DNA of 64,000 nt. It comes from Novosphingobium sp. ZN18A2 (lineage in GTDB: Bacteria > Pseudomonadota > Alphaproteobacteria > Sphingomonadales > Sphingomonadaceae). Location of the stretch: contig NZ_CP136651.1 of assembly GCF_036784765.1 (NCBI RefSeq), positions 1,860,001 through 1,924,000 of the forward strand. The letters are read 5' to 3'. Each line of letters starts with the position of its first letter. Within the stretch, counting starts at the first letter, position 1. The notes under the pieces were generated by a model. That model ran no database searches. It was not told the origin of the DNA and saw only the letters and a list, made by a program, of their open reading frames with translations. Position numbers and translations under genes: made by a program. Below are positions 56,137 to 64,000 of the stretch, in pieces.

Positions 56137-56628
56137 TTATCCCTGCTGATATGTGCGGTCGATTGCGCCTGCGTCCAGCAGCGGGGCCGCATCTATGCCT
56201 TGCGCGCCCAGCAGTTCGCCCAGTCGCTCGACGCTGGAAAGCAGCATTGCCTGTTCCCAGTAGGGAAGTGACCGAAAACGTTCGCGAAACTGGGCCTGCA
56301 GCATATCGGGCGCATCGAGGATCATTTTTTCACCTGCGGCCGTCACGGCCAGCAGAACCTGGCGCTTGTCCCGTTCGCTGCGTTGCCGGGTCACGAATCC
56401 GGCGGATACAAGCCTGTCCACGAGCGCGGTAATCGTAGCGTGGCTGAATTGCAGCGTGTTTGCCACCGTGCTGGGCGTAACCTCACCGCGTCGGCCGATT
56501 TCCTGCAGGACAAGCAGTTGGGACGGAGTCAGCCCGGTCGCGCGGACCAGCGTCTTGCCGCCCAGTTCGGTGATCCGAAGAACCCGTCTGAGGGCGCGCA
56601 GGGTCTCGCGTGAAAGATCCTTATCCAC
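56137..56628 (-). CDS. ectR: MarR family regulator, probable ectoine-operon regulator (EctR-like)
   Basis: 163 aa from a GTG start; frame stays open to a TTG 14 codons earlier, so the start is uncertain. The winged helix is clear: ATGLTPSQLLVLQEIGRRGEVTPSTVANTLQ, the recognition helix SHATITALVDRLVSAGFV, and the wing RSERDKRQVLLAVTAAGE. MarR proteins encoded divergently to ectABC, called EctR in methylotrophs and others, repress the ectoine promoter at low salt. The call here rests on family and position. Confidence 0.82.
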   Translation of the reverse strand: MDKDLSRETLRALRRVLRITELGGKTLVRATGLTPSQLLVLQEIGRRGEVTPSTVANTLQFSHATITALVDRLVSAGFVTRQRSERDKRQVLLAVTAAGEKMILDAPDMLQAQFRERFRSLPYWEQAMLLSSVERLGELLGAQGIDAAPLLDAGAIDRTYQQG

Positions 56629-56706
56629 ACAATTGCGTCTAATGCGGGAACCATTCCGAAACAATCGCAATGTAGTTCATCAAATGAAAGAAATATGACG
56701 GCAAAC

Positions 56707-56743
56707 TTTGCTGCAGTGCAAAAACCTTTGACCCATTATGGGT
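56707..56743. promoter_or_regulatory. Candidate operator/promoter region between ectR and ectA
   Basis: The 215-bp divergent spacer is more AT-rich than its surroundings. It contains two short inverted repeats: TTTGC-TGCAGT-GCAAA at 56707-56722 and ACCCA-TTA-TGGGT at 56731-56743. A TTGACC hexamer overlaps the second (56728-56733) and could be a -35 box, but no convincing -10 at 17-nt spacing is seen. Either repeat could be a MarR/EctR operator. Confidence 0.35.
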
Positions 56744-56843
56744 TGATAAACAGGGATGAATGCGCATATAGAGCGCGCCGCAGGGGGAGTTTGGTCGCTC
56801 CCGACAGACAATCAAATCCTTCGGGAGATGAAACATACTTGGA

Positions 56844-57410
56844 ATGGAAAACCCCGCGACGGGTGCGTCGAACGGGGAAATTGCCGACAGTTCGGCAGGG
56901 GATGGCGACCCTCTCAGTTTTCGCTGCCCCACAGCCGAGGACGGTCCCGCCGTCACGGCACTGATCGCGGCCTGTCCGCCGCTCGACCGGAATTCGGCCT
57001 ATTGTAACCTGTTGCAATGCAGCGACTTCGCGGAAACCTGCGTCGTCGCGGAGCAGGGCGGCAGTATCGTCGGGTGGATCTCCGGATATCGCCCGCCAGA
57101 GCGCCGGCACGAGTTCTTTGTCTGGCAGGTCGCAGTCTCCGCCGCCGCGCGCGGGCAGGGGCTTGGCGGACACATGCTGGACGAACTGATCGCAAGGCCC
57201 GCCTCCGCAGGCGTGACCGACCTGATCACGACCGTCACGGCCGACAACCAGCCGTCGCGCGCCATGTTCGCGGGCTTCGCCCGGCGCCATGGCGCAGAGC
57301 TCACCGAAGAGCCGCGCTTCGAGGAAGAAGCCCATTTCGCAGGGGCGCACGCAACCGAATACCAGTTGCGCATAAGCCCCATCAATTCGGCATCCCGCAC
57401 CACGCGGTGA
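56844..57410 (+). CDS. ectA: L-2,4-diaminobutyrate acetyltransferase
   Basis: 188 aa, GNAT family; acetylates diaminobutyrate at N-gamma, second step of ectoine synthesis. LDRNSAYCNLLQCSDFAETC is the EctA fingerprint, WQVAVSAAARGQGLGGHML is the acetyl-CoA binding motif A, and TVTADNQPSRAMF follows. The N-terminal 25 residues are poorly conserved and the Shine-Dalgarno is weak, so the start is moderately sure. It is the first gene of ectABCD-ask and divergent to the MarR gene. Confidence 0.95.
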   Translation: MENPATGASNGEIADSSAGDGDPLSFRCPTAEDGPAVTALIAACPPLDRNSAYCNLLQCSDFAETCVVAEQGGSIVGWISGYRPPERRHEFFVWQVAVSAAARGQGLGGHMLDELIARPASAGVTDLITTVTADNQPSRAMFAGFARRHGAELTEEPRFEEEAHFAGAHATEYQLRISPINSASRTTR

Positions 57411-57439
57411 GGCCAGTAAAGTACGGAGCAAATACCGTC

Positions 57440-58744
57440 ATGACGATGAAGCCCCAACCCACTCGCATCCGTCCCGATACGGATATCTACAAACGTCGCG
57501 AATCCACCGTTCGCAGCTATTCCCGCTCAATGCCGCGTCAGTTCGACAAGGCGCTGGGCTCGTGGCTCTACAGCAACGACGGTGGCCGCTACCTGGACTT
57601 TCTCGCCGGTTGCTCGACGCTCAACTACGGGCACAACCATCCGGTTCTGAAGGACGCGCTGCTCGAATACATCGAAAGCGACGGCATTGCCCACGGGCTC
57701 GACCTGCACACCGATGCCAAGGAACGTTTCCTCAAGACGCTGGAAGAGGTGATCCTCAAGCCGCGCGGGCTTGATTATCGCGCGATGTTCACCGGCCCGA
57801 CCGGCACCAACGCGGTCGAAGCCGCGATCAAGCTGGCGCGCAAGGTGACGGGCCGCGAAATGGTGATCGCCTTCACCAACGGCTTCCACGGTATGACTCT
57901 GGGCGCGCTGGCCTGCACCGGCAACGCGCAGAAGCGCGGCGGTGCGGGTGTGCCGCTGAGCCATGTCAGCCACGAACCGTTCGACGGTTATTACGGTCCT
58001 GACGTGGACACTGCCGACCTGCTGGAACAGCGTCTTGCCGATCCTTCGAGCGGTCTCGATGCGCCTGCCGCGATCCTGGTCGAAACGGTACAGGGCGAGG
58101 GCGGCCTAAACGCCGCGTCGCCCGAATGGCTGCGCAAGGTGGCGAAGATTGCCAAGCGTCACGGCGCCTTGCTGATTGTTGACGATATTCAGGCCGGCAG
58201 CGGCCGTACCGGCAGCTTTTTCAGCTTCGAAGGCATGGGGTTCGTGCCCGACATGGTCACGCAGGCCAAGTCGCTTTCCGGCATGGGCCTGCCTTTCGCT
58301 CTCACGCTTGTGCGTCCCGAGCTGGACCAGTGGACGCCGGGCGAACACAACGGCACCTTCCGCGGCAACAACCATGCTTTCGTTACCGCCGAGGCGGCGC
58401 TGCGCCATTTCTGGAGCGACGACAGCTTCGCGCGCGACATCAACCGCCGCGCCGGCATCCTTGAGGACCGGCTTGGCCGGATCGCCAGGCGCCATGATCT
58501 CCAGACTCGCGGCCGTGGCATGATGCGCGGCGTGGTGATGCCTTCGGGCGACGCCGCCGACGATGTGACGTCAGCCTGCTTCGACCGCGGCCTTATCATC
58601 GAAACCAGCGGTGCGCATGACGAGGTGGTGAAGGTTCTTTGCCCGCTCACCATCGACGATGCCGAACTGGGCGCCGGGCTCGACATTCTTGAGGAATGCG
58701 TGAGCGACGTGCTCGCTCCGGCCCTTGCCGTCGCCGCAGAATAA
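57440..58744 (+). CDS. ectB: Diaminobutyrate-2-oxoglutarate transaminase
   Basis: 434 aa, class III aminotransferase; converts aspartate semialdehyde plus glutamate to diaminobutyrate, first committed ectoine step. The glycine-rich [20 protein letters not shown], the cofactor Asp in [15 protein letters not shown] and PLP-binding Lys277 in [12 protein letters not shown] are present, with [13 protein letters not shown] at the dimer interface. The start at 57440 (a second ATG lies two codons later) follows ectA by 29 bp; the frame open further upstream is ectA in another phase. Confidence 0.97.
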   Translation: MTMKPQPTRIRPDTDIYKRRESTVRSYSRSMPRQFDKALGSWLYSNDGGRYLDFLAGCSTLNYGHNHPVLKDALLEYIESDGIAHGLDLHTDAKERFLKTLEEVILKPRGLDYRAMFTGPTGTNAVEAAIKLARKVTGREMVIAFTNGFHGMTLGALACTGNAQKRGGAGVPLSHVSHEPFDGYYGPDVDTADLLEQRLADPSSGLDAPAAILVETVQGEGGLNAASPEWLRKVAKIAKRHGALLIVDDIQAGSGRTGSFFSFEGMGFVPDMVTQAKSLSGMGLPFALTLVRPELDQWTPGEHNGTFRGNNHAFVTAEAALRHFWSDDSFARDINRRAGILEDRLGRIARRHDLQTRGRGMMRGVVMPSGDAADDVTSACFDRGLIIETSGAHDEVVKVLCPLTIDDAELGAGLDILEECVSDVLAPALAVAAE

Positions 58745-58758
58745 TAAGGAGTTACACC

Positions 58759-59169
58759 ATGATCGTCCGTGATCTTAAAGACATTCGCAATTCCGATCGC
58801 AATATCAAGTCGAAGGGCTGGGAAAGCGCCCGTCTCCTGCTGAAGGGGGACGACATGGGCTTTTCCTTCCACGTCACCACGCTCTACGCCGGTGAAAAGC
58901 TGGAAATGCACTATCGCAATCACCTTGAAGCCGTGCTGATCCTGAAAGGCACCGGCACGATCGAGGATCTGGGCACCGGCAAGACGCACAAGCTTTCGCC
59001 GGGCGTGATGTATGCGCTGAACGAGCACGACAATCACATCGTGCGTCCCGAAACGCAGATCACCTGCGCCTGCGTGTTCAATCCGCCGGTGACCGGCAAC
59101 GAGGTGCACGACGAGACGGGCGCCTATCCCGCCGATCCCGAGGCAACGCCGGAAACGGCTGACGCCTGA
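58759..59169 (+). CDS. ectC: Ectoine synthase
   Basis: 136 aa, cupin-fold enzyme that cyclises N-gamma-acetyl-diaminobutyrate to ectoine. [29 protein letters not shown] is typical, the cupin core contains [19 protein letters not shown] and DNHIVRPE with metal-binding Glu/His, and the C-terminal acidic tail is common. AAGGAG precedes the ATG at good spacing; 14 bp after ectB. Confidence 0.97.
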   Translation: MIVRDLKDIRNSDRNIKSKGWESARLLLKGDDMGFSFHVTTLYAGEKLEMHYRNHLEAVLILKGTGTIEDLGTGKTHKLSPGVMYALNEHDNHIVRPETQITCACVFNPPVTGNEVHDETGAYPADPEATPETADA

Positions 59170-59202
59170 TAAGGTCTTGAATTCGAATTATTCGGTAACG
59201 CG

Positions 59203-60120
59203 ATGACAGATTATTATCCGTCCCGCGTCGCGGCGCAGCCCCGGATGCTGCCGCGCGATTACCCGGTCGTGCATTCGGCCTGGGATTCCTCGGCACCACT
59301 CAGTGCCGGGCAGACCGCGCAATTCGACCGCGACGGCTATCTTGTGCTGGAGGACGTCTTCTCGTCCGGCGAGATCGATTTTCTCCAGCGTGAAATGAGT
59401 TCGATCCTTGCCGATCCGGCAAGGCTCGACGCCGAAACCGTGATCAGCGAGCCGGATGGCAAGGAAATCCGTTCGGTCTTCGCGATCCATGACCAGAACA
59501 GGCTGATGGCGCGCCTTGCCGCCGACGAAAGGCTGGCAGGCGTCGCCCGCTTCCTTTTGGGCGACGAGGTCTACGTCCACCAGAGCCGGTTGAACTACAA
59601 GCCGGGATTCTTCGGCAAGGAGTTCTTCTGGCACTCGGACTTCGAGACCTGGCACGTGGAAGACGGCATGCCCAACATGCGCGCGCTTTCCATGTCGGTG
59701 CTGCTGGCGGAAAACACGGTCAACAACGGTCCGCTGATGCTGATCCCGGGGTCGCACAGGATCTTTGTGTCCTGCATCGGCGGGACGCCCGAGGACCATT
59801 ACAGGATGTCGCTGAAGCGTCAGGAATTCGGCATTCCAGACGAACTCACTCTTGCAGAACTCGCAGCAGACAAAGGGATCGTCGCGCCCACGGGGAAACC
59901 CGGGACGGTCGTGATCTTCGACTGCAATACGATGCACGGGTCGAACGGAAACATAACTCCGTTCCCGCGTGCGAACGCGTTCTTCGTCTACAACGCGGTC
60001 TCCAACAAGGTCACGGCGCCATTCGGTGCCGACCGGCCGAGGCCCCGTTTCGTTGCGGCGCAGGACGCGAACCCGATCGCGCCCGTCAGGGGCGATCTCA
60101 GAGGGGAAATGGCAATATGA
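59203..60120 (+). CDS. ectD: Ectoine 5-hydroxylase
   Basis: 305 aa; Fe(II)/2-oxoglutarate dioxygenase giving 5-hydroxyectoine. The signature FFWHSDFETWHVEDGMP is intact. The iron ligands are His144, Asp146 and His245 (MHGSNGN), the same numbers I recall for the Sphingopyxis alaskensis EctD structure. NYKPGF, SMSVLLAENTVNNGPLM and NAFFVYNAVSN are also conserved. The stop overlaps the ask start (ATGA). Its presence means the strain should make 5-hydroxyectoine, not only ectoine. Confidence 0.97.
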   Translation: MTDYYPSRVAAQPRMLPRDYPVVHSAWDSSAPLSAGQTAQFDRDGYLVLEDVFSSGEIDFLQREMSSILADPARLDAETVISEPDGKEIRSVFAIHDQNRLMARLAADERLAGVARFLLGDEVYVHQSRLNYKPGFFGKEFFWHSDFETWHVEDGMPNMRALSMSVLLAENTVNNGPLMLIPGSHRIFVSCIGGTPEDHYRMSLKRQEFGIPDELTLAELAADKGIVAPTGKPGTVVIFDCNTMHGSNGNITPFPRANAFFVYNAVSNKVTAPFGADRPRPRFVAAQDANPIAPVRGDLRGEMAI

Positions 60121-61556
60121 CCGGACATAGTGTTGAAAAGATCGGCGGGACTTCGATGTCCGCCACCGCAACCTTGTTCGACAACGTCCTGATCGCAGGG
60201 CGCAAGGGGGCGGACCTTTATAACCGCATCTTCGTCGTTTCGGCCTATGCCGGGATGACGGACCTTTTGCTCGAGCACAAGAAAACCGGCACGCCGGGCG
60301 TCTATGCCCGCTTCGTGGACGAAGACGACGATGCGTGCTGGCGCGAAGGCATGGAAGCCGTGCGCGAGGCGATGCAGGCCCGCAACGCGGAAATGTTCGC
60401 CCGCGACGAAAGCCGGGCAAAGGCGGACGCCTTCGTGGACGAGCGCATCGGCACCATCGCCGCTTGCCTTGAAGACCTTGACCGGCTTCGCGGCCACGGT
60501 CGCTTCAGCCTGAGCGAACAACTGCTTACGGTGCGCGAACTGCTTGCGGGGCTGGGCGAAGCGCACAGCGCGCATTCGACCACGCTGTTGCTGAAAGAGC
60601 GCGGCGTGAACGCGGTGCTGGTGGACCTGACGCTGTGGGACCAGGACGACCTGCCCACGCTAGACCGCCGGATCGAGGAAGCTTTCAGCGGCATAGACCT
60701 TTCCGCGCAAATGCCGATCGTTACCGGTTATGCCGGTTGCAGCGAAGGCATGGTGAAGCGCTATGCCCGCGGTTATTCCGAACTCACGTTTTCGCGCATC
60801 GCGGTGCTGACCGGCGCGCGCGAAGCGATCATCCACAAGGAATTCCACCTGTCGAGCGCCGATCCCAGGCTGGTTGGCGAGGACAAGGCGCGCAAGATCG
60901 GCCGCACGAACTATGACGTGGCGGACCAGCTTGCGAACCTTGGCATGGAAGCCATTCACCCGCGCGCGGGCAGGGGGCTTCGACAGACGGAAATCCCGCT
61001 GCGCGTGCGCAACACCTTCGATCGGGAAGACGGTGGCACGCTGATCTGCGGCGATTATGTTTCCGACACGCCGCGCGTGGAAATCGTCACTGGCGTCAGC
61101 ACGATCCACGCCCTGCAGTTCTTCGAACAGGACATGGTGGGCGAAAAGGGCTATGACGCAGCGATCCTGAAGGTCATCGCGAAATACAGCGCCTGGATCG
61201 TCAGCAAAAGTTCGAACGCGAACACGATCACGCACTATCTCACGGCGGACAGCCGCACGGTGGCGAAGATCGCGGAAGAGCTGCGCGATCTCTATCCGGG
61301 TTCTGCCGTTTCCACGCGGAAGCTTTCGATGGTCAGCGTGATCGGAAGCGACATCTCGCGCCCCGGCCTTGCGCAGGAAGCGTTGAAGGCACTGGCGGAC
61401 GAGAACATCTCGATCCTGGCGTTGCAGCACCAGATCCGGAACGTCGATATCCAGTTCGTTGTCGAACCGGAATCGTTCAAACCCGCGATCCGCGCGCTGC
61501 ACCGGGCGCTGGTCGAGGGTGAGGACGACGTGCTAGCGGAAAAGCAGGCCGCCTAG
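60117..61556 (+). CDS. ask: Ectoine-pathway aspartate kinase (Ask_Ect)
   Basis: 479 aa; phosphorylates aspartate to feed EctB. It starts MTGHSVEKIGGTSMSATATLF, the KxGGTS substrate motif, has FVVSAYAGMTDLLLEHKK, and ends in two ACT-like segments (VSVIGSDISRPGLAQEAL, IRNVDIQFVVEP). The Ask_Ect subfamily is the specialised isoenzyme found only in ectoine clusters and is thought to be less feedback-inhibited than the housekeeping LysC. It overlaps ectD by 4 nt and is therefore part of the same transcript. Confidence 0.95.
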   Translation: MTGHSVEKIGGTSMSATATLFDNVLIAGRKGADLYNRIFVVSAYAGMTDLLLEHKKTGTPGVYARFVDEDDDACWREGMEAVREAMQARNAEMFARDESRAKADAFVDERIGTIAACLEDLDRLRGHGRFSLSEQLLTVRELLAGLGEAHSAHSTTLLLKERGVNAVLVDLTLWDQDDLPTLDRRIEEAFSGIDLSAQMPIVTGYAGCSEGMVKRYARGYSELTFSRIAVLTGAREAIIHKEFHLSSADPRLVGEDKARKIGRTNYDVADQLANLGMEAIHPRAGRGLRQTEIPLRVRNTFDREDGGTLICGDYVSDTPRVEIVTGVSTIHALQFFEQDMVGEKGYDAAILKVIAKYSAWIVSKSSNANTITHYLTADSRTVAKIAEELRDLYPGSAVSTRKLSMVSVIGSDISRPGLAQEALKALADENISILALQHQIRNVDIQFVVEPESFKPAIRALHRALVEGEDDVLAEKQAA

Positions 61557-61573
61557 CTTAGGACTCGCACACC

Positions 61574-62812
61574 ATGCTCACCGCCATCCTGCCGGTACGC
61601 AGCCTGCTGCTGGCAATCTTCATGCTGATGGCGGGGAGCGGGGTGCTTCCCACCCTTATCGGGCTGCGGCTTGAAAAGGCAGGGAATGGCACGCTTGCCA
61701 TCGGTGCGGTGGCGACCGCGTATTTCCTGGGGTTGACGGTCGGCGCGATGCGGGCCGGGAACTGGGTGAAACGCGTGGGGCACGTGCGCTCCTTCGCGGC
61801 TTTCGTGTCGGTCTTTTCGGCCAGCACGCTTGCTTATGGAATATACGTTTCGCCCGTCGTCTGGGGCGCTTTGCGCGCGGTCGACGGGTTCTGCGCGGCG
61901 GGTGTGTTCGTGTGCCTGGAAAGCTGGCTGAACGAGCGCGCCTCTCCCGAAACGCGCGGCGGCATCCTGGCGGGTTACATGATCTGCCTCTATTTGGGGC
62001 AGGCGGTGGGGCAATACCTGCTCAACCTGGGCGGCGTGTGGCCTGCATTGCCGTTCGTCGTTGCCTCTATCCTGATCTCGCTGGCCGCCGTGCCGGTCCT
62101 CATGACCCTGATCCCGGCACCCGAAATCGCGGAAAATACGCCGTTTTCCCTGAAACGCCTGTACAGCGCCTCACCGCTGGGTCTCGTCGGTGCGACTGTA
62201 ACCGGTGTGATGCTGGGGGCATTCTATGGCCTTGCAGCCGTCTATGCGCGGCGGCTTGGCATGGGACTGGGGCAAACCTCGCTGTTCATGAGCGCGGTAA
62301 TCCTTGGCGGCGTTGCGCTGCAATGGCCGCTCGGCTTTTTGTCCGACCGCCTTGACCGGCGTAGTGTGATCGTCGCGGTCCTGATCGGGACGGCGTTCTG
62401 TGCGTTCGCCGTTGCCTTCACCACCACCGGCGGCGCCATGTTGCTCGGCCTTGGCGCGCTGTTCGGCGGGCTGAGCTTCGCGCTCTATCCGTTATGCGTC
62501 GCGCACACCAACGACCACCTCGAACCCGACGAACGCGTTGGCGCGAGCGGGGGGCTTGTCCTCCTCTATTCGGCGGGCGCGGCACTGGGGCCGATGGCGG
62601 GCGCAACCGCAATGTCTGTGCTGACGGCGTCCGGCCTGTTCTTCTTTATCGCGGCCTGTGCGACGGGCGCAGCCATATTCGGCCTTTGGCGCCAGATCAC
62701 CTCGCCGCCCGTGCCGGTCGACGAACAGCAGAGCTACCAGATCCTGCCCCGCACCACGCCCGTGGCTGCAACCCTTGACCCCTATTCGCCCGAAGAGGGC
62801 ATGACGGAGTGA
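61574..62812 (+). CDS. MFS transporter (YcaD-like, 12 TM)
   Basis: 412 aa with twelve hydrophobic segments. SVFSASTLAYGIYVSPVVWGALRAVDGFCAAGVFVCLESWLNE-like features in the first half and LGFLSDRLDRRSVIVAV in the second are typical of YcaD-type MFS proteins. YcaD members are of unknown substrate. An AGGA lies ahead of the ATG and the gene begins 17 bp after ask in the same direction, so it is probably co-transcribed with the ect operon and could export or import compatible solutes; that role is inference. Confidence 0.82.
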   Translation: MLTAILPVRSLLLAIFMLMAGSGVLPTLIGLRLEKAGNGTLAIGAVATAYFLGLTVGAMRAGNWVKRVGHVRSFAAFVSVFSASTLAYGIYVSPVVWGALRAVDGFCAAGVFVCLESWLNERASPETRGGILAGYMICLYLGQAVGQYLLNLGGVWPALPFVVASILISLAAVPVLMTLIPAPEIAENTPFSLKRLYSASPLGLVGATVTGVMLGAFYGLAAVYARRLGMGLGQTSLFMSAVILGGVALQWPLGFLSDRLDRRSVIVAVLIGTAFCAFAVAFTTTGGAMLLGLGALFGGLSFALYPLCVAHTNDHLEPDERVGASGGLVLLYSAGAALGPMAGATAMSVLTASGLFFFIAACATGAAIFGLWRQITSPPVPVDEQQSYQILPRTTPVAATLDPYSPEEGMTE

Positions 62813-62816
62813 TCCC

Positions 62817-64000
62817 ATGAGCAACTTTGCTCCCACCACCGCCATAACCGGCGATCCCGAACGCGATGCAACGCTGCGCCGGGCGATCGCGGCGTCGGCC
62901 ATCGGCAACGCAACCGAATGGTTCGATTACGGGATCTATTCCTACGGCGTTGCCTATATCTCTGCCGCGCTGTTCCCGGGAACCACCGAACAGGCCACGC
63001 TCTTCGCGCTGGCGACGTTTGCGATCTCGTTCCTGATCCGGCCGCTGGGCGGGCTGTTCTGGGGGCCGCTTGGCGACAAGTTCGGCAGGCGGTCCGTGCT
63101 TGCCGTCACGATCATCGTGATGGCTGCCGCAACGTTTTTTGTGGGGCTTATTCCGTCTTACGAGCGGATCGGGTTCTGGGCGCCGCTGACGCTGATCCTG
63201 CTGCGCATGATCCAGGGCTTTTCAACCGGCGGGGAATACGGTGGTGCCGCGACGTTCATGGCCGAATACGCACCCGATGACAGGCGCGGGCTTGCAGGCA
63301 GCTTCCTTGAGGTGGGAACCCTGGCCGGGTTTTCCGGCGGTGCGCTGCTGATGCTGGGCTTCTCGCTCGCCTTCGGGGATCAGGCGATGTTCGATTGGGG
63401 CTGGCGCCTGCCGTTCCTCGTTGCCGGGCCGCTGGGGCTTGTCGGTATGTATCTGCGAAGCCACCTGGAAGAGACGCCGGTGTTCAAGCAGGACCATGAG
63501 CATGAGCGTGAATCGCACGGGCTTGCCCACCTGTTGAAGCACTATTGGCGGCAATTGCTTGTGCTGGGCGGTCTGGTGGTCGCCCTGAACGTCGTGAACT
63601 ACACGCTTCTCAGCTATATGCCGACCTATCTGCAACGCCGCATCGGCCTGACCCAGGACGAGGCGCTGGTCGTCCCGATCCTGGGCATGCTGTTCATGAT
63701 GGTGGTGCTGCCGTTCGCAGGTTCGTTGTCCGACCGGGTCGGGCGAAAGCCGATGTGGCGCTTTTCCCTTGTCGGGCTGTTCCTGCTTGTCGTGCCGCTA
63801 TACCTGTTGATGGAACAGGGGCTGGTTGGTGCGATCATTGGGTTCATGCTGCTGGGCCTGCTTTATGCACCCCAACTGGCGACGATTTCGGCGACATTCC
63901 CAGCGCTGTTTCCAACCCCGGTCCGCTTTGCCGGCTTTGCAATCGGCTATAACGTCGCCACGTCGCTGTTCGGCGGCACCGCGCCCGCCGTCGGCAGTGC
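62817..64000 (+). CDS. MHS-type MFS transporter, ProP-like (partial, runs off the right edge)
   Basis: 394 complete codons are visible and the gene continues beyond the window. The start region AIAASAIGNATEWFDYGIYSYG, RPLGGLFWGPLGDKFGRRSVL and RMIQGFSTGGEYGGAATFMAEY are diagnostic of the metabolite:H+ symporter group that includes ProP, the osmoprotectant importer. The second-half motif GSLSDRVGRKPMW is intact. It starts 4 bp after the preceding MFS gene. Placement behind ectABCD-ask suggests uptake of ectoine, proline or betaine. Whether the ProP-type C-terminal coiled coil exists cannot be seen. Confidence 0.9.
   Translation, partial: MSNFAPTTAITGDPERDATLRRAIAASAIGNATEWFDYGIYSYGVAYISAALFPGTTEQATLFALATFAISFLIRPLGGLFWGPLGDKFGRRSVLAVTIIVMAAATFFVGLIPSYERIGFWAPLTLILLRMIQGFSTGGEYGGAATFMAEYAPDDRRGLAGSFLEVGTLAGFSGGALLMLGFSLAFGDQAMFDWGWRLPFLVAGPLGLVGMYLRSHLEETPVFKQDHEHERESHGLAHLLKHYWRQLLVLGGLVVALNVVNYTLLSYMPTYLQRRIGLTQDEALVVPILGMLFMMVVLPFAGSLSDRVGRKPMWRFSLVGLFLLVVPLYLLMEQGLVGAIIGFMLLGLLYAPQLATISATFPALFPTPVRFAGFAIGYNVATSLFGGTAPAVGS

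Overview
The window is a 64-kb stretch of a GC-rich (roughly two-thirds G+C) alphaproteobacterial chromosome, most probably from the order Sphingomonadales (Novosphingobium / Sphingopyxis / Erythrobacter relatives). The signs are: 6S RNA between zapA and the 5-formyl-THF cyclo-ligase gene, a tkt-gap-pgk-class I aldolase cluster, a PHB-type regulator PhaR, a separate pdhC-thioesterase-lpd unit, a haemagglutinin-like exoprotein followed by a secreted CHAT protein, and ectoine genes with the dedicated aspartokinase. Genes are tightly packed, often with ATGA or GTGA overlaps. I see no insertion sequence, prophage, integrase, CRISPR array or replication origin.

Layout. 1-4600: C-terminal end of a secreted haemagglutinin-like exoprotein, translationally coupled to a secreted TPR-CHAT protease-like protein, then an FkbM methyltransferase. 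4660-15240: tRNA-Asn, NAD kinase, an EAL phosphodiesterase, mfd, sdhE, a host-attachment-family protein, recG, cardiolipin synthase, tRNA-Pro. 15340-20400: thyA and a three-gene branched-chain 2-oxoacid dehydrogenase operon whose E2 carries 18 consecutive prolines, followed by an island of palindromic repeats. 20400-24000: small secreted protein, tRNA-Asp, metallo-beta-lactamase-fold hydrolase, DUF2842 protein, formyl-THF cyclo-ligase, 6S RNA, zapA and a coupled small coiled-coil gene. 24150-31950: transketolase, GAPDH, PGK, DUF481 outer-membrane protein, an MFS exporter and class I aldolase with a strong terminator.

31970-46630: lipoprotein, thiE, RcnB-like protein, an OPT transporter, an inverted pair of palindromic elements, EF-P, inositol monophosphatase, tRNA-Leu, an SLC13 permease, radA, cvpA, an IscU-like scaffold lacking one cluster cysteine, an MHS-type transporter with a large periplasmic insert, alanine racemase and phaR. 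46740-55760: archaeal-type ProRS, an M28 peptidase, RNase R, UspA, then pyruvate dehydrogenase E2, a hotdog thioesterase and lipoamide dehydrogenase. 55770-64000: a PilZ protein without a normal start codon, a divergent MarR regulator, and the hydroxyectoine operon ectA-ectB-ectC-ectD-ask followed by two MFS transporters, the last an MHS/ProP-like one cut by the window edge.

How the genes work together. The right end is a complete route from aspartate to 5-hydroxyectoine: Ask_Ect supplies aspartyl phosphate, EctB/A/C build ectoine and EctD hydroxylates it. A MarR/EctR-like repressor sits divergently and a ProP-like carrier may recover solutes from outside. This points to a salt-exposed or desiccation-exposed lifestyle. 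The centre is core carbon metabolism. Lpd at 54352 is the only E3 in the window and could serve both the pyruvate and the branched-chain complexes. Non-coding material worth attention: 6S RNA, four tRNAs, a four-unit 16-bp tandem repeat upstream of recG, and two families of about 76-bp imperfect palindromes.
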